Below, piece by piece: positions 7,030 to 13,674 of a stretch of 13,795 bases of DNA. This DNA is from an uncultured Oscillospiraceae bacterium (GTDB taxonomy: Bacteria; Bacillota; Clostridia; Oscillospirales; Ruminococcaceae), in contig UREN01000048.1 of assembly GCA_900546885.1 (NCBI GenBank), forward strand, positions 1-13,795, given 5' to 3'. The translations under genes were made by a program, and so were the position numbers. Under the pieces are notes generated by a model that saw nothing but the letters and a program-made list of their open reading frames with translations, searched no databases and was not told the origin of the DNA. Position 1 is the stretch's first letter; each line of letters starts with the position of its first letter.

Positions 7030-7884
7030 ATGAAACAGGGCATCAGCCTGTTTTCCTTCACCGATTCCACCGACGTGCGCTGGATGTTCGAGCACGCGAA
7101 AAAGGCGGGCTATGACGGCGTAGAGCCGGTGATGAGTGAAAATGGGTATCTGAACCCCTCTACCCCGGAAAAGGACATCCTCGCCATGCGCCGCATGGCG
7201 GAGGATATGGGCCTGGAGATTCCCAGCGTGGGCGTGTGGAGCCTGTGGGAGAATAACCTTGTCTCCGACAGCCCGGCCATTCGCGAAAAGGCATTTGGCA
7301 TTGTGGAAAAACAAATTGAGGCTGCGCACCTGCTGGGGGCCGACACCATTCTGGTGGTGCCGGGCTATGTAGGCTGTTCGTTTGCCTCTAAGCCAGAGAA
7401 AATTCGCTATGACGTGGCCTATGCCCGCAGCCAGGAGGCGCTGGCCAAGCTGGCCCCGCAGGCCGCGGCGGCCAAAGTTTCCATTGGCATTGAAAATGTG
7501 TGGAACCGCTTTTTGCTTTCGCCGCTGGAGACGGCCCGCTTTTTGGACGAGATTGGCTCGCCCTGGGTGGGCATGTATCTGGACGTGGGCAATGTGGTGT
7601 ACCTGGGTTACCCCGAGCAGTGGGTAGAGCTTCTGGCAAAGCACATCAAAAAGCTGCATATGTCCGATTACCGGTTCGACCAGGCGGGCATTGGCGCCTT
7701 TGTAGACCTGTTTGCAGGTGATGTGGATTTCCCGGCTGTGGCAAAGGCCATTGCAGCCATCGGCTACGATGACTACATCACGCTGGAGATGCTGCCCAAT
7801 TACAAGCAGTTCCCCGAAGTGAGCCTGTATGCCGACAAATATGCCATGGATAAAATTGCGCAAATGGTGCGTGAAGCGCGCTGA
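7030..7884 (+). CDS. Sugar (phosphate) isomerase/epimerase TIM barrel, second of the operon
   Basis: A 284-residue xylose-isomerase-like TIM-barrel protein. The conserved metal-site candidates are E155 in GIENVWNR, D185 in YLDVGN, H210 in KLHMSDYR and E253 in ITLEML; GDVDFPAV (230-237) is also family-typical. The signature around 153-185 (IENVWNRFLLSPLE, then YLDVGN) is that of a broad group often labelled hexulose-6-phosphate isomerase or L-ribulose/xylulose-5-phosphate 3-epimerase-like. Most of its members have no proven substrate. The start is ATG 7030, 10 bases after AAGGGAG (7013-7019); GTG 7021 is too close to that site. It is the last gene of the left operon, 24 bases after the oxidoreductase. 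No sugar kinase is nearby, so an unphosphorylated keto sugar is at least as likely as a sugar phosphate. It differs clearly from the other TIM barrel at 1415. Confidence 0.87.
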   Translation: MKQGISLFSFTDSTDVRWMFEHAKKAGYDGVEPVMSENGYLNPSTPEKDILAMRRMAEDMGLEIPSVGVWSLWENNLVSDSPAIREKAFGIVEKQIEAAHLLGADTILVVPGYVGCSFASKPEKIRYDVAYARSQEALAKLAPQAAAAKVSIGIENVWNRFLLSPLETARFLDEIGSPWVGMYLDVGNVVYLGYPEQWVELLAKHIKKLHMSDYRFDQAGIGAFVDLFAGDVDFPAVAKAIAAIGYDDYITLEMLPNYKQFPEVSLYADKYAMDKIAQMVREAR

Positions 7885-7901
7885 ACCTGGCGCAATTAGA
7901 C

Positions 7902-7947
7902 AACACAGAAAAGGGCGTGCCTGCGCGGCGCGCCCTTTTCTGTGTTT
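7902..7947. terminator. Long terminator-type hairpin between the converging operons
   Basis: AACACAGAAAAGGGCG (7902-7917) is the exact reverse complement of 7931-7946, a perfect 16-bp stem. It can be extended by TGC/GCG-type pairs to leave a short loop near 7921-7927. It starts 18 bases after the last gene of the left operon. The 3' arm ends TTTTCTGTGTTT on the plus strand and similarly on the minus strand, so it could stop transcription from both sides although no pure T-run follows the stem. Confidence 0.7.
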
Positions 7948-7970
7948 GATGGCTCGAGGCCGGTTATCCC

Positions 7971-8001
7971 AAAAAGGCGCCGCAGCAAAAGCTGCAGCGC
8001 C
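7971..8001 (-). terminator. Intrinsic terminator of the GH2 operon
   Basis: On the minus strand the order is GGCGC-T-GCAGC, loop TTTT, GCTGC-G-GCGCC, then TTTTTGGG. In RNA the T/G position is a U-G wobble, so the stem is 11 bp with no break, followed directly by five U. It lies 24 bases after the glycoside hydrolase stop codon. This is the clearest classical terminator in the window. Confidence 0.85.
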
Positions 8002-8024
8002 ATTTGTAATACAGAGCGAAAATA

Positions 8025-10298
8025 TTATGCCAGAACATCAATAGAGGGGTCCGGGCTCAAATCGATGGTGAACATCTGGTCGGGAATATCGGTGTTTACG
8101 GCATGGATTGTGACAGTTGCCTTTTCTTCGCGGTTAATTGGCTTTGTCTTAATCCAGAACCCAATTCTGCCGCCTACTACGGCAATTGTCTTTGGCCCAA
8201 TCACTTCAATGTTGTCACTGGTCTCTACCGAGATGATGCCGTTGTAATATGGCAGAAGGTTGCCCAGTTGGTCTTGGTATTCGCACACGAAACGGGTAGA
8301 ATCTACGACAGTGTTGTTCAGCGCAGTGTCGTCCACCGTCACCTTGAGGCCGTCCAGATGGGCATCGCGCGAATAGGTTCTGCGGGCCACCTCTTTCCCC
8401 TTATAGTATGCAATAATAGCGCCGCCCTTCCAGAGGTCGGCCCAGTGGCCGGGGTCGTTGTCTACCATGATGGGTGGGTGTGCCAGGCTGGAATAGACCT
8501 GGCTGGGGAAATAGCGGCCAATTTTTCGGCCATAGGCCTCTACATCAATATAATCTGCGTTTGTGCACACCATAAAGGGAATAGGCTTGTTGTCATCATT
8601 TTCGCCGCGTGCGAACAGTGTGCAGGGCTCCAGCACGATTTCTTTTTCAGGGTCTACCTGGCTGCGATATACCCCGGCTGCATATTTTGGGGTGCGGAAT
8701 ATGCTCATTACACCGTGATAGCAAATTTTGTCGCCGCTGCCATAGTCGCCATGGGTCTGGTAATCGAATGCGCACCAGCCAATGGCGCCCAAAGCATCTT
8801 CACGGGCGAAGTTTGCATTCTGCACGCGGGCGTGAATCTGTGCATGGCGCAGCTGACGCTCCTCACCGTCGAACGGTTTGGTGGGGTAGATATGGCCGCA
8901 ATACTCACTCACCAGGAATGGCACCTTGTGGTCAAGCCCTGTCACGGCCTGCTGGTTGCACAGCACAAGCTCGCGGTAATGCTTTACTTCATGCGTCCAG
9001 TGGATGAAATCGTTATAGGTGTACACATCCTCAATCAGGTGGCTGTTTTTTATGCAGCGCGTGCCGGTGGTTGCGCGGGTGGTGTCAATGCTTTTGGCAA
9101 TTTCATTGGTTTTGGTATAGAATTCATCATCATCGGCAGATTCATTGATGCGGATGCTCCAAATGAAAATGCTGGGGTGGTTGAACTGTGTGGTGATCAT
9201 GTCACGCACATCTTGATAGCTCACTTCTTTGAATTTTTCTCCGCCAATATAACCCCAGCCGGGTATCTCGGAAAAGACCATGAGGCCCAGCTCATCGCAG
9301 CGATCCAAAAATTCTTCCGCCTGCATATAGTGCGAGGTGCGCACAACGGTAAGGTGCAGATAATTTTTCAGAATGTCCGCGTCCTTTTTCTGTACGCGCG
9401 CAGGGGCAGCATAGCCGATATAGGGGTAAGATTGATGACGGTTCAGCCCCATCAGCTTGTGCTTTTTCCCGTTTAAGAAGAACCCATCGGGCCTGCATTC
9501 CACTGTGCGGAAGCCGATGCGGGCGCTTTTGTCATCCAGCACGGTTCCGTCTTTTTCTACAGAAACCTGGACGGTATACAGGCAGGGGTTGTCCATATCC
9601 CAGCGGGTGATTTCTCCGACATTTACTTTTTCCATAACGGCTTTGCCGTGGCCCGCAGCAAAGGAAACCGTCTGCGAATATGTCTTGACCATGCTGCCAT
9701 TCGGGGCAGACAGCTTTACGGTTACTTTGCCGTCAAATGCCCCGCCCGCGTTGCCGGTTTGAAGCTCAGGGTACAAAATGGCCTCGTTGCCATTAAGCTC
9801 ATAGCGTACCAGCAGGTTTTCAATCCATATATCTTCGGCCAAATACAAGTTGACATCGCGGTAAATGCCGCCAAAGCACATGTAATCGATGGTATAACCG
9901 AAAGGCGGGATGTCCGGGTTCTCGGTAGAATCCACCATCATGACAAGCGTGTTTTCGCCTTCCGAAAGATATTGGGTAATATCCACAAAAGAGCGAGAAT
10001 AACCGCCGCGGTGCTCTGTCACTTTCTCGCCGTTGACATATAGCTCATAGCGCGCCATGACGCCATCGAACACCAGAATAGCCCGCTTTCCCTTATATTC
10101 CTGCGGGATGGTCAGCTTGCGAAGATAGGTGGAAACCATGGCCGTTTCATCGTGGCTGAAACAGTTATAGCTCAATTCTTTTACGGTATGGGGAAGATGA
10201 ATTTTTTCAAACCCCTCCACAGACGTGTTGCGGATATCAGCCTCGTCAAAGCTGGGCTTAAAATACCAGTTTAGATTCAGGTTGAATTTTTTGCTCAT
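8025..10298 (-). CDS. Glycoside hydrolase family 2 (beta-galactosidase/glucuronidase clan), cytoplasmic
   Basis: A 757-residue GH2 enzyme. Residues 1 to about 155 form the N-terminal jelly-roll sugar-binding domain (LPHTVKEL, VNGEKVTEHRGGYSRSFVDIT), and 160-265 an Ig-like domain ending GFRTVE. The TIM barrel runs from about 270 (FFLNGKKHKLMGLNRHQSYP) to about 560, followed by C-terminal beta-domains. The proposed acid/base is E386 in WSIRINES and the nucleophile E465 in LVSEYCGH. Without a signal peptide it acts inside the cell. It is the last gene of the right operon, 36 bases after the MalG-type permease, so it most likely hydrolyses the imported oligosaccharide from its non-reducing end. 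ATG 10298 has AGAGGAG nine bases upstream. Specificity (galactoside, glucuronide, mannoside or other) is unresolved. Confidence 0.93.
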   Translation of the reverse strand: MSKKFNLNLNWYFKPSFDEADIRNTSVEGFEKIHLPHTVKELSYNCFSHDETAMVSTYLRKLTIPQEYKGKRAILVFDGVMARYELYVNGEKVTEHRGGYSRSFVDITQYLSEGENTLVMMVDSTENPDIPPFGYTIDYMCFGGIYRDVNLYLAEDIWIENLLVRYELNGNEAILYPELQTGNAGGAFDGKVTVKLSAPNGSMVKTYSQTVSFAAGHGKAVMEKVNVGEITRWDMDNPCLYTVQVSVEKDGTVLDDKSARIGFRTVECRPDGFFLNGKKHKLMGLNRHQSYPYIGYAAPARVQKKDADILKNYLHLTVVRTSHYMQAEEFLDRCDELGLMVFSEIPGWGYIGGEKFKEVSYQDVRDMITTQFNHPSIFIWSIRINESADDDEFYTKTNEIAKSIDTTRATTGTRCIKNSHLIEDVYTYNDFIHWTHEVKHYRELVLCNQQAVTGLDHKVPFLVSEYCGHIYPTKPFDGEERQLRHAQIHARVQNANFAREDALGAIGWCAFDYQTHGDYGSGDKICYHGVMSIFRTPKYAAGVYRSQVDPEKEIVLEPCTLFARGENDDNKPIPFMVCTNADYIDVEAYGRKIGRYFPSQVYSSLAHPPIMVDNDPGHWADLWKGGAIIAYYKGKEVARRTYSRDAHLDGLKVTVDDTALNNTVVDSTRFVCEYQDQLGNLLPYYNGIISVETSDNIEVIGPKTIAVVGGRIGFWIKTKPINREEKATVTIHAVNTDIPDQMFTIDLSPDPSIDVLA

Positions 10299-10334
10299 AC
10301 GCTTATTCTCCTCTGATTTTGATATTTTTGTGCC

Positions 10335-11159
10335 TTACCCTTTCACAGAGCCTGTCAGGCCGTCCACAAAGCTTCTTTGCAGGACAAGAAATACAATCAT
10401 CATGGGCAAGGTGGCAATGGCAAGGCCTACCATCTGCACACCATAATCTGCCAAATAAGCAGACCCAATAATTTTGGAAACCATTAGCGTGATGGTTTTT
10501 TTGGTTTCGGTTTGCAGGACGATCATCGGCCACATGTAGTTGTTCCAGGACATCATGAACGCATAAATACCGGCGGCTGCATAGGTGGAACGCATGCTGG
10601 GCAGCACGATTTGAAGGAAGATGCGTAACTCGCTGGCACCATCGATGCGAGCCGATTCCAAAATTTCATCCGGAAGAGACTTAAAGCTTTGCCGGAACAG
10701 GAACAGAAGGAAAATAGACCCGATGGCAGGCAAAATAATGGCCAAATGAGAATCCACCAATTTTGCAGAAGCCATCATTCGATAAAGAGGAATCACCAAT
10801 GATGTCGTGGGAATCATCATGCCAATGAGAAAAATTGTGTAAGCCTTTTCCGAATTGCGTGTGCGGAATTTTTCAAAGCCGTACGCGGCAAGGGAAGATA
10901 CCAAAAGGCTGCCCACAACCGTGATGAGAGAGATTTTCAGCGAGTTCAGAATGCCATCGAGAATGGGATATGTTGAGAAGAGGTTGCGCAGGTTTTCAAT
11001 GAGGTGTGCACCGGGCAAAAGCTTGCCATTGGTGATCTCGCGGGTAGAGTTGAACGCGCTGACAAACATAAAATAGCACGGGAAAATAGAAACAATCGAA
11101 GCGGCGATCAACACAAGGTAGACCCCTGCGCGGGAAACAGCTTTTTTCACTTTCGCCAT
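10335..11159 (-). CDS. CUT1 ABC transporter permease (MalG/LacG type)
   Basis: A 274-residue inner permease of the MalG class. Six membrane spans are apparent, starting at about residues 13-35. The EAA loop that docks on the ATPase is EILESARIDGASELRIF (165-181), ending in VLPSM, and the C-terminus QRSFVDGLTGSVKG is the usual MalG-type tail. Two adjacent ATG codons exist. The first (11162) is only four bases from AAGGAGG (+ strand 11167-11173), whereas the second (11159) is seven bases away, so I chose the second. The upstream permease's TGA overlaps the ATGATG, and the ribosome binding site lies in its last codons, so the two proteins are translationally coupled. It partners the MalF-type protein in one heterodimeric oligosaccharide channel. 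Confidence 0.94.
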   Translation of the reverse strand: MAKVKKAVSRAGVYLVLIAASIVSIFPCYFMFVSAFNSTREITNGKLLPGAHLIENLRNLFSTYPILDGILNSLKISLITVVGSLLVSSLAAYGFEKFRTRNSEKAYTIFLIGMMIPTTSLVIPLYRMMASAKLVDSHLAIILPAIGSIFLLFLFRQSFKSLPDEILESARIDGASELRIFLQIVLPSMRSTYAAAGIYAFMMSWNNYMWPMIVLQTETKKTITLMVSKIIGSAYLADYGVQMVGLAIATLPMMIVFLVLQRSFVDGLTGSVKG

Positions 11160-12052
11160 CATCCATCCTCCTTTGTTGTTTTAAGTTGGATTAGGGACAG
11201 AACGGCGATGATAATCACAACTACCCAGGATATGGCTGCAGAATAGCCAAAATTGTTGTTGTTGGCAAACGACATGTTGTAGGTGTAGTATGCCACCGTG
11301 AGGGTTCCGTTGGATGGCCCGCCTTTGGTGAGGTTGACAATTTCATCAAACAGCTGCAGTGTGCCAATTGTGGAAGTGATGGATGTGAAAATAATCATCT
11401 GCTTCAGCTGCGGTACAATAATGCGGAAAAATTCCTGCACAGGGTTTACTCCATCAATGCGGGCAGCCTCAATAATATCCCTTGGTATGTTTTGAAGCCC
11501 TGCAATATAATACATGGCGTTATAGCCTGTCCAGCGCCAGCATAGCGCGATGATGACAAGCACACGCGCCCAGCCTGTCTCGGTAAGCCAGGGAATCGGC
11601 TCTGAGATGACATTGATATTCATCAACAGCTGATTTATCATGCCGTCCACCTGGAATAACGTGCGGAACACGATGGAATACGCCACGGCGGAAGTAATGC
11701 ACGGAACGAACAGCGCCATGCGGAAAAAATTGCGAAACCTCAGGTTTTTTGTTTGCAGGATGTATGCGAAAAACAACCCCAGGCAAAGCATAACCGGAAC
11801 CTGAACAATCAAGAACAAAAGGGTGTTCCCAAGTGATTTGCGGAAAACGGAATCTTGAAACAGCTCGATGTAGTTGTTTAGGCCCACAAATGTCGCTTTC
11901 AGGCCCTTGTGCTTGAAAAGCGAGAGAAAAAGGGAATAAACGATGGGGTACAACATAAAGAGCGTAACAAAAAAGATTGCCGGAAAAGAAAACTTCAACC
12001 AGGTGTGTTCCGTTTTCCTTAATTTATGTGTTTTTTCAGATTTGCTTTTCAA
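11159..12052 (-). CDS. CUT1 ABC transporter permease (MalF/LacF type)
   Basis: A 297-residue inner-membrane permease. After a basic N-terminus, six spans are visible, the first near residues 20-44 (FPAIFFVTLFMLYPIVYS). The EAA loop is DIIEAARIDGVNPVQEFF (192-209), continuing IIVPQL. KGGPSNGTLTVAYYTYNMSF near the end is typical of the lactose/AraP-like group of CUT1 permeases. The start is TTG at 12052, justified by the strong GGGGGGAGG ribosome binding site nine bases upstream; no ATG is available in frame. It follows the binding-protein gene after a 317-base structured gap and is coupled to the second permease. Transport must use an ATPase encoded elsewhere (MsmK/MsiK type). Confidence 0.94.
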   Translation of the reverse strand: MKSKSEKTHKLRKTEHTWLKFSFPAIFFVTLFMLYPIVYSLFLSLFKHKGLKATFVGLNNYIELFQDSVFRKSLGNTLLFLIVQVPVMLCLGLFFAYILQTKNLRFRNFFRMALFVPCITSAVAYSIVFRTLFQVDGMINQLLMNINVISEPIPWLTETGWARVLVIIALCWRWTGYNAMYYIAGLQNIPRDIIEAARIDGVNPVQEFFRIIVPQLKQMIIFTSITSTIGTLQLFDEIVNLTKGGPSNGTLTVAYYTYNMSFANNNNFGYSAAISWVVVIIIAVLSLIQLKTTKEDG

Positions 12053-12061
12053 TTGAAAATG

Positions 12062-12070
12062 CCTCCCCCC
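12062..12070 (-). promoter_or_regulatory. Ribosome binding site that fixes the TTG start of the MalF-type gene
   Basis: The minus strand reads GGGGGGAGG here, with its GGAGG nine bases before the TTG at 12052. Because no ATG or GTG is available at the right spacing in frame, this site decides the start codon. It is stronger than the sites of several neighbours and may compensate for the weak start codon. Confidence 0.75.
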
Positions 12071-12147
12071 AAATGCGAGCCATGCGCCTGTGCCTCAAAA
12101 CGCTTGCGGGCCAAGGGCCGCAAAGAGGACGCTTTTAACACACGGGC

Positions 12148-12173
12148 TGCAGGCAAACGTGTTTGTGCCTGCA
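12148..12173. repeat. Imperfect inverted repeat (hairpin or operator)
   Basis: TGCAGGCAAAC (12148-12158) faces GTTTGTGCCTGCA (12161-12173), complementary except for a two-base bulge, with only GT between them. The core CAAAC-GT-GTTTG has the size and symmetry of a repressor operator, while the tight loop makes a long RNA hairpin less natural. A TTGACA on the minus strand (12175-12180) abuts it but has no -10 at the proper distance. Confidence 0.4.
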
Positions 12174-12188
12174 CTGTCAATCAGGAAG

Positions 12189-12335
12189 AATAAAAAGGGA
12201 GCCCGGCCACACTTGGCCTGTGCAACAGGTATCAAGAAAACGAGAAGCTGCCCAAAAAAGCAACCTTGGCTGCACATTTTTTGGGCGCAGCCATGTGCCA
12301 TTCGGTATGTTCCCTGTGGCCGGGCCGCTTTTATT
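12189..12335. repeat. Nested long-range inverted repeat, about 147 bp
   Basis: Terminal arms AATAAAA...GCCCGGCCACA and TGTGGCCGGGC...TTTTATT bracket a central stem of ten A/T-rich plus G/C pairs (12250-12259 with 12277-12286), which extends by three more pairs past a two-base bulge. The symmetric layout resembles a small non-coding mobile element, but I find no target-site duplication at the ends and no second copy in this window. Confidence 0.45.
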
Positions 12336-12369
12336 TCATATCTGACATTGCCGGTGGGTATGCTGCCGG

Positions 12370-13674
12370 TCAGCGGGTCTGGTCATAAGTCTCCTGCACC
12401 AGATCCATGGCTTCATCCAGCGTAATATTGCCGTCAATATAATCCTGCAAGTGTGCCTGAATGGCGGCGTTTACTGTCCAGGTTTGGGTGCCGTAATCAA
12501 TGGAAGGAACCATTTCTCCCCAGCGGGCGAAATCGCCATAGATGGGCTGATCGTTGAAGAAAGCAACGGGCTCGTTGTAAACTTCGCTTTCTGTGGCGGG
12601 CAGCCAGGTGGCCACAGCGGCTTGCTCGCGCAGAATCTGGTCATAAAAATCTTCGTTGCCCGCCCAGATGGTCTTCATGAAGTCGATGGCCAGTTCTTGA
12701 TTGGCGCTGCTCTCTAAAATGACCCAGCTGGAACCGCCGATGTTGGTATATTTGGAGGGGTTTTCTACAGATGTAAGCAAGGGGACATTGGTATAGCCCC
12801 ACAGGCCGGCGCTCTCTTCAGAAGCCATGATTGTGGGTGCATACCAGATGGCGTTCAATACGAAAGCAATTTCGCCGTTTTGCATGGCGGCAATACCGGT
12901 GGAATCACGCACATCCGTCTGGTAGACAAGGTCGTTGTTCCAAAGTTCCTTGGTGACATCAAACATTTCGCGCACAACGGCATTGTTTGCAAAATCAGCG
13001 TCCTCATTTTCATCGTAGAACCAGGTGCCGCTGGCTTGCATCGCGCTGTCAAACCAGGTGAATGCACATTCAGAGGGAATAAACTGGAAAGCGTATTTGC
13101 CAGTTTCGGCCTTTACAGTTTTAGCAATCTCTATCATCTCGGGCCAGGTGATGTCTTCGAGATCTTCTGGCGTGAAACCGGCATCCTCAAGAATGTCGAT
13201 GCGATAGAACAGGCCTGCAGAACCGCTGTCAAACGGGACGCCGTACACGCGGTCGTTGACTGTCAGGCAGGATACCTTATAGCTGGCGAATTCAGAAAAA
13301 TCAATTTCATCGGTCAAATCGACAAAGCAGCCCTCATAGTTTGTGAGGAAGTTTTTGGCCCAGTTGTCGCCTACCAAAATAATGTCCGGCATGCCGTCCG
13401 TCACGCCTGCGGAAAGCGCTGCGACACATTTGGAACGCACGTCTTCTTCGATTGTGTTGACAACTTCCAATTCAAAATCTTCATGGCCGGCAGCGCGGTA
13501 ATATTCTGCTGCGGTGTTCATGGCTGCGATATTGAAATTTTCGTCCCAACACCATACGGTGAGCTTCTCCGCCCCGGTTCCGGAGGCTTGCGCCGTGCTG
13601 CCGCTTTGGCTGCTGCAGGCTGCACAGGAGAGCATCATTGCAAGAACAAGTACAAGTGCTGCAATTTTTTTCAT
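12370..13674 (-). CDS. CUT1 ABC transporter solute-binding lipoprotein (family 1)
   Basis: A 434-residue extracellular solute-binding protein, family 1 (SBP_bac). The signal peptide MKKIAALVLVLAMMLSCAAC is followed by a short Ser/Gly/Thr/Ala linker; C20 is the likely lipidated residue, C17 a less likely alternative. The mature protein begins EKLTVWCWDENFN, characteristic of a large Firmicute group of oligosaccharide-binding proteins. Further family features are MPDIILVGDNWAKNFL, VYGVPFDSGSAGLFYR and VLNAIWYAPTI. ATG 13674 has AAGGAG 10 bases upstream (+ strand 13685-13690); the reading frame stays open upstream to the window edge, but that part lacks a site and would mask the signal peptide. 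It is the first recognised gene of the right operon, feeding two permeases. The ligand is probably an oligosaccharide, given the GH2 gene in the operon. Confidence 0.94.
   Translation of the reverse strand: MKKIAALVLVLAMMLSCAACSSQSGSTAQASGTGAEKLTVWCWDENFNIAAMNTAAEYYRAAGHEDFELEVVNTIEEDVRSKCVAALSAGVTDGMPDIILVGDNWAKNFLTNYEGCFVDLTDEIDFSEFASYKVSCLTVNDRVYGVPFDSGSAGLFYRIDILEDAGFTPEDLEDITWPEMIEIAKTVKAETGKYAFQFIPSECAFTWFDSAMQASGTWFYDENEDADFANNAVVREMFDVTKELWNNDLVYQTDVRDSTGIAAMQNGEIAFVLNAIWYAPTIMASEESAGLWGYTNVPLLTSVENPSKYTNIGGSSWVILESSANQELAIDFMKTIWAGNEDFYDQILREQAAVATWLPATESEVYNEPVAFFNDQPIYGDFARWGEMVPSIDYGTQTWTVNAAIQAHLQDYIDGNITLDEAMDLVQETYDQTR

Larger units (their letters stand above)
12053..12369 (-). 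other. Highly structured intercistronic region between binding protein and permeases
   Basis: This 317-base gap has no credible gene but carries a chain of inverted repeats. The outer pair is GCCCGGCCACA (12201-12211) with TGTGGCCGGGC (12315-12325), extended by AATAAAA (12189-12195) with TTTTATT (12329-12335). Inside lie CCTGT/ACAGG (12218-12228) and GCCCAAAAAA (12250-12259) with TTTTTTGGGC (12277-12286). Nearer the permeases are the imperfect dyad 12148-12173 and TTGCGG/CCGCAA (12104-12123). On the minus-strand transcript the outer stem ends CCCTTTTTATT, like a weak terminator. Likely roles are 3' protection of the binding-protein mRNA and partial termination; a small RNA or a MITE-like remnant are alternatives. 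Confidence 0.55.

Noticed and set aside
4996..7863. A 955-codon minus-strand open frame antisense to the permease, oxidoreductase and isomerase genes
   Set aside because: It has no family motifs, is rich in His, Ala, Gly and Arg, lacks a ribosome binding site and spans three well-supported genes. It exists because the sense genes almost never use TTA, CTA or TCA codons, which removes stops from the opposite strand in that phase.
1415..7884. Assignment of the left operon as a myo-inositol catabolic operon
   Set aside because: Oxidoreductase, two TIM barrels and CUT2 importer fit loosely, but no IolB, IolC, IolD or IolJ-like gene is present and the dehydrogenase has no diagnostic inositol motif I can name, so I did not use iol symbols.
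8103..9476. A 457-codon plus-strand open frame antisense to the GH2 gene
   Set aside because: The GH2 enzyme on the minus strand has clear domains and catalytic residues along the same DNA; the plus-strand product shows no motif and has no proper start site.
12151..12180. Promoter with perfect TTGACA on the minus strand at 12175-12180
   Set aside because: The hexamer 17 bases downstream reads TTTGCC, which does not resemble a -10, and it lies within a hairpin.
12095..12301. A 68-codon minus-strand frame (and overlapping plus-strand frames) in the structured gap
   Set aside because: No ribosome binding site before the start, the composition follows the inverted repeats, and no membrane or domain pattern is convincing.
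12189..12335. Definite insertion sequence or CRISPR-type array
   Set aside because: There is no transposase, no regularly spaced direct repeat and no target-site duplication; only inverted repeats are present, so a MITE is kept only as a hypothesis.
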